Assembly: GCA_023245725.1 (NCBI GenBank)
Contig: JAHFJU010000041.1
Coordinates: forward strand, 1-13,498
Length of the DNA: 13,498 nucleotides
Source of the DNA: Candidatus Peregrinibacteria bacterium
GTDB lineage: Bacteria > Patescibacteriota > Gracilibacteria > UBA1369 > UM-FILTER-53-11
Reading direction: 5' to 3'
Part shown: piece after piece, positions 8,607-13,498 of the stretch
Position numbering within the stretch: the stretch's first letter is position 1
Layout: every line of letters starts with the position of its first letter
Notes under the pieces: generated by a model
What the model was told of the DNA's origin: nothing
The model's database searches: none
Seen by the model: only the letters and a program-made list of their open reading frames with translations
Made by a program: the position numbers and the translations under genes

Positions 8607-8818
8607 TGCGCACCTCCTTTCTTTGGTGAGACCGCCGAAATACGCTTGCTGCGTTTTCAACGGCCTCACACTGTTCGTTGTTGTTTTAGACACCCGGGAA
8701 AAACGCCCACTTTCACATGTCGAAAGTAAGCCTTGTTCCCGTGTGTTCTCTCCCGTTTATGGGCTTTCGCTACGAGAAAACCTCGTGCATATGCCACAAT
8801 CGATGTAAAAGATCGAGG
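8607..8818 (-). promoter_or_regulatory. Highly folded 5' leader of the GC-rich unit
   Basis: This roughly 210-base untranslated stretch contains consecutive hairpins on the minus strand. They are 8800-8804/8812-8816 (5 bp, loop 7), 8772-8776/8782-8786 (5 bp, loop 5), and a long imperfect stem at about 8691-8714/8722-8745 with a 7-base loop at 8715-8721. Next to the ribosome binding site is 8626-8634/8661-8669 (9 bp with one G-U), enclosing 8642-8645/8651-8654. The long stem keeps two G-U pairs only on the minus strand. It could be a cis-regulatory element, or simply the 5' domain of a larger RNA. I cannot match it to a known riboswitch class. Confidence 0.55.
8612..8620 (-). promoter_or_regulatory. 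Strong Shine-Dalgarno site deciding the start at 8606
   Basis: The minus strand reads AAAGGAGGT, a near-perfect complement to the 16S rRNA tail, five bases before the ATG. It is the only textbook ribosome binding site in the window. Its 3' part is also the arm of the hairpin 8597-8603/8608-8614 that puts the ATG in the loop, so folding could limit access to it. Confidence 0.75.
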
Positions 8819-8822
8819 TGTG

Positions 8823-8851
8823 AATATATAATAAAATAGCTAAAATGTCAA
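8823..8851 (-). promoter_or_regulatory. Strong sigma70-type promoter of the GC-rich unit
   Basis: On the minus strand a perfect TTGACA (8851-8846) is separated by exactly 17 bases from TATATT (8828-8823, five of six consensus bases). The predicted start site is near 8815-8818, at the edge of the first leader hairpin. The promoter is AT-rich like the host DNA, while the transcribed part is not. Confidence 0.75.
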
Positions 8852-8918
8852 ACGCCGAAAAGTTGAGTTGAAATTTAAAACTGCATTACAAATAATCGAC
8901 AAGTTAAATTAATGACTC

Positions 8919-9806
8919 CTATTCCATATTATCAATCGCTGTCTGCATTGCCGCGACCACTTTATTCTTGTCATCATTATTATAAACGCAGCTAGCTAAT
9001 CGCGTGGCTGCCAAATCAATAAATTTATTAATGACTTGTTCTTGAGTCGTATTTTCATCCTCAGCTGTATTAAAAACATATGACCTGTCTGAAAGTTGCT
9101 CTGCCAAGCTGTCTAGTTCTAGGTTTGCAAGAACACTAAAACGGTTTGTATCGTATGCATTTTTATCGCTCAAAGTATTAATAAATGCCTTTACCATTTC
9201 GGTCGTGTAATTTGGTAAAATCGTATTTTTCAGCTCAATTCTCTGATCGTTCGTTATTGTGTTTCCAACATCTAGACGTTTATCACGATTCAATATAATT
9301 AGAGCAGGTGATGGCTTAATATCATCAAAATCCATACCGGCAATATATTTTTTTGCGTTATAAAATTTCGTACTAAAAATGCTTCTGTCGTAAGAAGAAT
9401 CTTTAATTCTGTGTAGCGTTTTTGAAAACACCTCATAAAGTTGATTTTCAGTCAGTCCCTCAGCTATCGCGCTATATAGCATAGTAACAGGAAAATCTTC
9501 GAAGAATTTCTTTAATGCTGTTTTTCTTTCTGCATCTAGTCGGTTTGAAGGATTATCAGCCAAAATCTCTTCGCTTTTTGCACGTAGGTTATCGATTATA
9601 GCAGCACGAATTTCTTCATTCTTATAATCGATATGTACATCTCTACTTCGTTTATCGACAATTTCTTTTTTTAATTGGTTCCTTTCTTCACGAGAAAGTT
9701 CTATTGGCGCGGCTGCTGCTGGCGTATCAAAATACCCTCTTTGAGATGCATGATTTGTTTCGCATGCCGGCGTATTGCATTCTATATTTTTAGGTATTTC
9801 CGCCAT
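8919..9806 (-). CDS. Hypothetical soluble helical protein (295 aa)
   Basis: I do not recognise this family. The 295 residues contain no signal peptide and no membrane segment. The N-terminus (1-35) is low in structure and holds two cysteines (11 and 15), followed by a strongly charged region rich in Lys, Arg and Glu from about 38 to 100. The rest looks mainly alpha-helical, with a cysteine in the last helix region. ATG 9806 lies 8 bases after the stop of the large upstream gene, with no good ribosome binding site, so the two are probably translated from one message. The stop is TAG. Base composition matches the AT-rich neighbours. A shared task with the 1050-residue protein is suggested by gene spacing alone. 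No clear terminator follows; the next element is the promoter of the GC-rich unit. Confidence 0.85.
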   Translation of the reverse strand: MAEIPKNIECNTPACETNHASQRGYFDTPAAAAPIELSREERNQLKKEIVDKRSRDVHIDYKNEEIRAAIIDNLRAKSEEILADNPSNRLDAERKTALKKFFEDFPVTMLYSAIAEGLTENQLYEVFSKTLHRIKDSSYDRSIFSTKFYNAKKYIAGMDFDDIKPSPALIILNRDKRLDVGNTITNDQRIELKNTILPNYTTEMVKAFINTLSDKNAYDTNRFSVLANLELDSLAEQLSDRSYVFNTAEDENTTQEQVINKFIDLAATRLASCVYNNDDKNKVVAAMQTAIDNME

Positions 9807-9814
9807 GATTTATA

Positions 9815-12800
9815 TTAATTTTCTTGTTTTACCCATTCATGTGCCGCATCGACATTTGTAGGCTTTGGAATAAGATTGTCGTTTGTAAGTTTACCGTCAT
9901 TTTCAGCCGCGCAGTGTTCGAGTTTCTTCTTAATAACTTCAATAATTCCTGTTCGTATTTCTTGTTTTGTACTGTCGGAGAGTTTATTCACTGGGCAACT
10001 AGCATCATTAGGATCGGTTCCAGCATTGTATTTCTGTGTATTTAATGACCAAATTAGCATCGCCTCTTGGTAAACTTTATATCGGTCTGAATTAACATCA
10101 AGCACAGGATTCTCCCAGCTTTCAGAACCACCAAGGTCAAATTGCTCAATCATCACCATGTATTCATCGAACATTTCAGTATAATCGTCGTTTACGCTTC
10201 CGGCTCTTTCGAGGTAATGCATGTATGTATCGAAGCGTTCTTTTCTCTCATCAGGCGCTGCATTTTTCATCTTCGACTCGAGATTCTCAATTTGTCGAAT
10301 CATTGGTCGAATAGTTTCGCCATATACTGTATCCATATCTGCCGCCGATTTATTTGCAAGTCTCGACTTATACAATTCGAGTGCCTCACGCATTTTAAAA
10401 TCAATTAGTATTTTCCATTTTCTGTCTTTAATTGGTCCTGATAATGACACGTCTTTTGCTCTATCCCAAAGGTCTTCTTGCGTTCTATTAGCTATATTTT
10501 CAAGTCTCAAGAATGGATCAAGATATTTTTGTGATGTAAGAATTTGCTCTGTTTTCGCCAACAAGAATGCCTCGCCGCCATTTGCTTGAGTAATATTGAG
10601 TGCGGCTAAACTGTTTTCTTCAGTGCCGTCATCTTTTAAGAACGAAAATCCTATATTTATTTTTCTATTGTCTGTTACACCAGCCACATCACGCGGAACC
10701 ATGTATGTTTGCAACCCGCCAATCGTGACTTTTATTTTGTATCCGGTTCTGTCATATGGCTCAACAGCAAGAACAGAAACAGGCAATCCCTTAATTTCAG
10801 CGAATCTGTTATCGTCACTAATCATTTTCGCTAAAACAGCTTCAAGATTGCTCTTTGCTAAATCTTCAATTTCTTCAAGTGGCTTTCCATTTATTACAAA
10901 TGAAACTTTTCCTTCTTTACTGAATTTTAATTCAGCATTAACTGGCGGATTATCGTACAGAGCGCTTCCTTGTGTATATACAGGCGCGTCTACGTTTTTT
11001 ATGTACCAAACTCCTTTAGACGCATTCCAGTCTATGTCTTTATTAGCAAGAAATTGAGTTTTTTCAGGAGCTTCTTTAACGGCTTCTGCATATGCATCTT
11101 TAGCTTTTTTAGTTGCCATCGCATCGAGTTTCTCATTTGGTTTTTTATTTCCCTTTGCATCTTTTGCGCCATCAAATTTTTGTGCATCTGCACCTGCTCC
11201 AATGTATAAAAATTTATGCCCATTTTCAGATTTATCCGAGAGAGGGAATTTAGGAACTCCTTTAATTGTGACCTCGCCAGTACCTTCATTTAATCCGGGA
11301 ACATACGAAGTTACTTTTGGCCAAAATTTTACGTCTGTAACTCGTTCAACGCTTCCTTGTTCGACGGCAGCCATTTTTTCTTCAACAAATTCTGCAAGTT
11401 TTGGCTCGTAAGTACGGTATGTGTCTCGCAAATATTGCCCTGAAGGAGTTATTACTTTGTCATCAACATATCCAATAAATCCGCTTCCATTTTTTACTAC
11501 AAATGGTCCAGCATTATCTTTCAGCCAGTCAACGGTATCAATTGCTGCACGTTGAGTCCAATTCGATACACAATTCAACACATGCTTGTCGTCGTATTCT
11601 TTTACCGATGCCTTATAATCTTTATTCGGCTCGTAGTTCTCATTTATGATTGTTTGCAAAAGTGTCTGATTTGTTCCTGAAAGTCTGCCTTTTAAATATT
11701 TATCTTCAAAGTAGGCGAGTTTGACTCCTTTATCTCTTTTTGATTCTTCAATGCGTTTGCTTAATTCATTGTTATCAATTTGTGTATCGTCTGTAATATT
11801 GTTCTCAAATTTGTATTCGTCTTTAATATGATTTTCGGCGGCCTTTTCAACAACTTCATCAATAATATTGTAAAGCTGTTCACCGTCAATAATCCCCGGA
11901 GCAAGCCCCAATTTAGTAATATCGATTTTTCGTTCTGTACTATTAATATCAGATGCATCTCGATACAAGCGGTATAAATGCTTCATGTCGAGGTTCATAG
12001 TTGTAGTTAGTGCAAGTAATTTTGTCTTGTTGTCATCCATTTTATGCTCGTAGGCATAATTTCGAATAAATGGATCTCCAATATCAGGCACACCTGCATC
12101 GGTACCTGTTCCCATACGATTAAGAAGAGTTTTTCCGTCTGGTGAAAACGCCCCAGAAAGTAGGTTAACACCACCAAGCATAGCTGCAAGCACTGCTCCT
12201 TCGCCATATGTCATTTTCTCTGCAAAAGGCAATATGTCATCTTTTTTACCCCATCCCCAATAAACAACGGCGCCAATTGCTCCAGCGAGTAACACAGACG
12301 TAGTTGGTGAAGCGCGGTTCCATGAGTTTTTAAAAGTATTAATGTATTTATCAACAGTGTTCCCAGTAAGAGGAGTATTTGCCTGTTTTGCTAGCGCAGC
12401 TTTTGCGTTGTTATCAACGTCTACTCTTGCTTGCAAAAGGTCTGTAATTTTTGTTAGAACTTTGTCGCTTTCATCAAATTGTGGAGTTCCTTCTTGTGCC
12501 TTTAGTCCTTCAACAAAGGCTTTACGGCCGCGTCCTCGTGGCATAAATAATTGACCAAATCCGTCATCGAATAGCATCGCGGCATCTCGTCGGCGAACAT
12601 GCCATAATGAAAAGTCGTTTAAACCATTTGGGTCACTTTCTCGTGCAGATCGCATAAGACTGTGAATCGCATACAAGTCTGGAGAATTTTTGAATTTTTC
12701 AAAGTACTCGTCTGCTTTTCCGTTTTCATCTAATGCGTTTTTCTCATCAACTTCGGTAGATAGTGATTGTCTTTGTTTGACGGCCACTTTTGCTGTAAGG

Positions 12801-12967
12801 CCATTTGCTACATCGTTTGCGTCTTTTTCTGCAGGAGTTTCTTTTGCTTTTGCTCCCTCAATCGCTCTATCAAAAACATCTCCTCCTTCGCTTGGAGTCG
12901 CTGCATTGGTCCATACTCGTCGATCAAAATTTTTAAATCGCGTAATGCAATAAAGTTCTTTACACAT
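9815..12967 (-). CDS. Very large hypothetical protein with one membrane hairpin (1050 aa)
   Basis: I do not recognise this family. There is no N-terminal signal peptide. Residues 20-215 are polar, mostly helical and charged, with a basic patch MPRGRGRKAF at 142-151. Two hydrophobic segments at about 223-239 and 255-273 are joined by a short Lys/Asp loop, so the protein probably sits in the membrane as a hairpin with both large parts on the same side. Residues 300-550 look helical. About 560-780 contains short beta-like stretches (for example 681-693 and 741-756) around a Lys/Ala-rich linker (595-640). The rest, 800-1050, is helical again. No catalytic motif stands out. ATG 12967 lies about 20 bases after the predicted transcription start and has no Shine-Dalgarno sequence. 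The 295-residue gene follows after 8 bases. Confidence 0.88.
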   Translation of the reverse strand: MCKELYCITRFKNFDRRVWTNAATPSEGGDVFDRAIEGAKAKETPAEKDANDVANGLTAKVAVKQRQSLSTEVDEKNALDENGKADEYFEKFKNSPDLYAIHSLMRSARESDPNGLNDFSLWHVRRRDAAMLFDDGFGQLFMPRGRGRKAFVEGLKAQEGTPQFDESDKVLTKITDLLQARVDVDNNAKAALAKQANTPLTGNTVDKYINTFKNSWNRASPTTSVLLAGAIGAVVYWGWGKKDDILPFAEKMTYGEGAVLAAMLGGVNLLSGAFSPDGKTLLNRMGTGTDAGVPDIGDPFIRNYAYEHKMDDNKTKLLALTTTMNLDMKHLYRLYRDASDINSTERKIDITKLGLAPGIIDGEQLYNIIDEVVEKAAENHIKDEYKFENNITDDTQIDNNELSKRIEESKRDKGVKLAYFEDKYLKGRLSGTNQTLLQTIINENYEPNKDYKASVKEYDDKHVLNCVSNWTQRAAIDTVDWLKDNAGPFVVKNGSGFIGYVDDKVITPSGQYLRDTYRTYEPKLAEFVEEKMAAVEQGSVERVTDVKFWPKVTSYVPGLNEGTGEVTIKGVPKFPLSDKSENGHKFLYIGAGADAQKFDGAKDAKGNKKPNEKLDAMATKKAKDAYAEAVKEAPEKTQFLANKDIDWNASKGVWYIKNVDAPVYTQGSALYDNPPVNAELKFSKEGKVSFVINGKPLEEIEDLAKSNLEAVLAKMISDDNRFAEIKGLPVSVLAVEPYDRTGYKIKVTIGGLQTYMVPRDVAGVTDNRKINIGFSFLKDDGTEENSLAALNITQANGGEAFLLAKTEQILTSQKYLDPFLRLENIANRTQEDLWDRAKDVSLSGPIKDRKWKILIDFKMREALELYKSRLANKSAADMDTVYGETIRPMIRQIENLESKMKNAAPDERKERFDTYMHYLERAGSVNDDYTEMFDEYMVMIEQFDLGGSESWENPVLDVNSDRYKVYQEAMLIWSLNTQKYNAGTDPNDASCPVNKLSDSTKQEIRTGIIEVIKKKLEHCAAENDGKLTNDNLIPKPTNVDAAHEWVKQEN

Positions 12968-12992
12968 ATTTATTTGTTTTTTTGTTCTAGTT

Positions 12993-13001
12993 ATTATATC
13001 A
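12993..13001 (-). promoter_or_regulatory. Extended -10 promoter for the two-gene hypothetical operon
   Basis: The minus strand reads TGATATAAT, a perfect -10 box with the extended TG one base upstream. The -35 region is poor: TTAGCA at 13019-13014 would have a 15-base spacer. The start site would be near 12986, giving a leader of about 20 bases before ATG 12967. Confidence 0.6.
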
Positions 13002-13017
13002 CAAATAGGCCATTGCT

Positions 13018-13051
13018 AAAAGGTTAAGTCGCAGGTCGCCTAATTTAACCT
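13018..13051 (-). terminator. Possible terminator hairpin after the small Gly/Ala-rich gene
   Basis: AGGTTAA (13051-13045) pairs with TTAACCT (13027-13021) on the minus strand, and four T bases follow. The loop is 17 bases and contains a smaller AGG/CCT pairing. The low GC of the stem and the short T run make it a weak terminator candidate. It overlaps the repeat copy at 13031-13049. Confidence 0.4.
13031..13049. repeat. 19-base dispersed repeat, copy B
   Basis: Plus-strand GCAGGTCGCCTAATTTAAC differs from copy A at 7974-7992 by two A/G transitions. Like copy A, it sits just downstream of a minus-strand gene and inside a terminator-like hairpin. Confidence 0.45.
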
Positions 13052-13109
13052 GAGATTAAACTACCAATTTTTAACAGGATTTTTTAGCCAGTTCACCTAT
13101 GACTACTAT

Positions 13110-13496
13110 TTAATGATGAGTTTTATGGTCTCCATCATCTTTTTTCGCGCCGCTTGCCTCAGGTTTTGCCTTTTCAGAACCGAAAAGCCTACCAACAACC
13201 GCAGCAGTTTCAGCGATTTCAATAAATCCTCCTATTTTAGCAGCACCTCCTATTAAAGGATTTTTAAATACATTTCCAACAGCATCACCTATTCCTTGTA
13301 ATAAACCTTTTGGCTTATTGTGCGCTGGAACTTTAGCTAGTTGGTCTCTCAACCCAGTTGCTCCATGTGAAGATACAAGATTATGCGCTTTTACATAGTT
13401 TGCCCAAAGAACGGTGTTTGTTTGCTTTACGGCTGCCGCTGCTACTTTACTAGCGTCTCCAGCGCAAGCAGTCAGCGCATTTTTAGACAATTTCAA
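13110..13496 (-). CDS. Hypothetical Gly/Ala-rich small protein, possibly continuing past the window edge
   Basis: I do not recognise this family. The frame is open to the right edge. The 128 residues given start at a TTG two bases inside the window, so the true start may lie outside. Residues 8-35 are Ala-rich and could form a helix. Residues 63-105 are Gly/Ala/Val-rich with repeated G-x-G and GGAAKIGG-like spacing, amphipathic to weakly hydrophobic, and might contact a membrane. The tail (106-128) is Lys/Asp-rich and ends in His residues (HKTHH). The composition recalls small membrane-active or pilin-like peptides, but no motif proves it. The gene is separated from the 1050-residue gene by 142 bases carrying a possible terminator and a promoter, so it need not share its message. 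Confidence 0.65.
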   Translation of the reverse strand: MKLSKNALTACAGDASKVAAAAVKQTNTVLWANYVKAHNLVSSHGATGLRDQLAKVPAHNKPKGLLQGIGDAVGNVFKNPLIGGAAKIGGFIEIAETAAVVGRLFGSEKAKPEASGAKKDDGDHKTHH

Positions 13497-13498
13497 TA

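Larger units (their letters stand above)
7925..8818 (-). ncRNA. Candidate large structured RNA (or structured mRNA) covering the GC-rich island
   Basis: The whole span from the predicted start site to the terminator is filled with complementary segments. Stems (plus coordinates, left arm/right arm) include 8023-8034/8049-8059 (11 bp, one bulge), 8070-8076/8090-8096, 8097-8108/8151-8162 (12 bp) enclosing 8111-8117/8139-8145, and 8165-8172/8178-8185. Further left-to-right they include 8258-8265/8273-8280, 8284-8291/8315-8322 enclosing 8296-8301/8306-8311, 8342-8352/8357-8367 (11 bp, 4-base loop), 8376-8383/8396-8403, and 8405-8411/8418-8424. The remainder include 8430-8437/8444-8451, 8463-8473/8480-8490 (11 bp), 8508-8515/8555-8562, 8597-8603/8608-8614 and 8626-8634/8661-8669. 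Those in the leader contain G-U pairs only when read on the minus strand, matching the promoter and terminator. It resembles no RNA class I can name. A 175-codon frame lies inside, so this may instead be an unusually folded mRNA. Confidence 0.5.

Noticed and set aside
8607..8693. Upstream extension of the GC-rich membrane-protein frame to a start at 8693.
   Set aside because: The extension runs through the folded leader and the Shine-Dalgarno sequence, while ATG 8606 has an ideal site at ideal spacing.
7925..8851. Mobile element or insertion sequence explaining the GC-rich island.
   Set aside because: No transposase, clear terminal inverted repeats or target-site duplication were found. An assembly join cannot be excluded from sequence alone, but the AT-rich promoter and terminator fit an intact unit.
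1..13498. Recoded UGA (Gracilibacteria/Absconditabacteria code) and CRISPR arrays.
   Set aside because: Long frames contain no internal TGA, and TGA terminates the RND gene. No regularly spaced direct repeats are present.

Overview
The window is AT-rich bacterial DNA in which every supported gene lies on the minus strand, so transcription runs from high to low coordinates. Genes end in TAA, TAG or TGA and no long frame reads through TGA, so the ordinary bacterial code applies. Very few starts have a recognisable Shine-Dalgarno sequence. A lipoprotein adaptor and an RND pump occur beside very large proteins of unknown family. This would fit a small-genome lineage such as a Patescibacteria (CPR) member, but that placement is inference and not proved by any marker gene here.

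Right end (13498 to 8919): a glycine/alanine-rich small protein that reaches the window edge, a 1050-residue protein with one membrane hairpin, and a 295-residue soluble helical protein. None matches a family I recognise. The last two are 8 bases apart and are probably co-transcribed from an extended -10 promoter at about 12993-13001.

Centre (8851 to 7925): a GC-rich island of about 0.9 kb in AT-rich surroundings. It is a self-contained minus-strand transcription unit: a strong sigma70-type promoter (TTGACA, 17-base spacer, TATATT), a folded leader of about 210 bases, a textbook ribosome binding site, a 175-codon membrane-protein frame, a folded 3' tail, and a rho-independent terminator. Both the coding and non-coding parts are tiled by perfect or near-perfect hairpins, including stems of 11, 11 and 12 bp. 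Codon-position bias supports a real protein, while the stem density supports a structured RNA; both may be true. This is the most unusual part of the window.

Left end (7809 to 1): a second clear promoter leads into four closely packed genes. They are a predicted secreted zinc metallopeptidase, a lipoprotein periplasmic-adaptor (membrane fusion) protein, an HAE1-type RND permease with an extra pair of membrane helices, and a magnesium-type P-type ATPase cut off by the window edge. The adaptor and permease should form an efflux pump in the envelope. No outer-membrane channel gene is present in this stretch.
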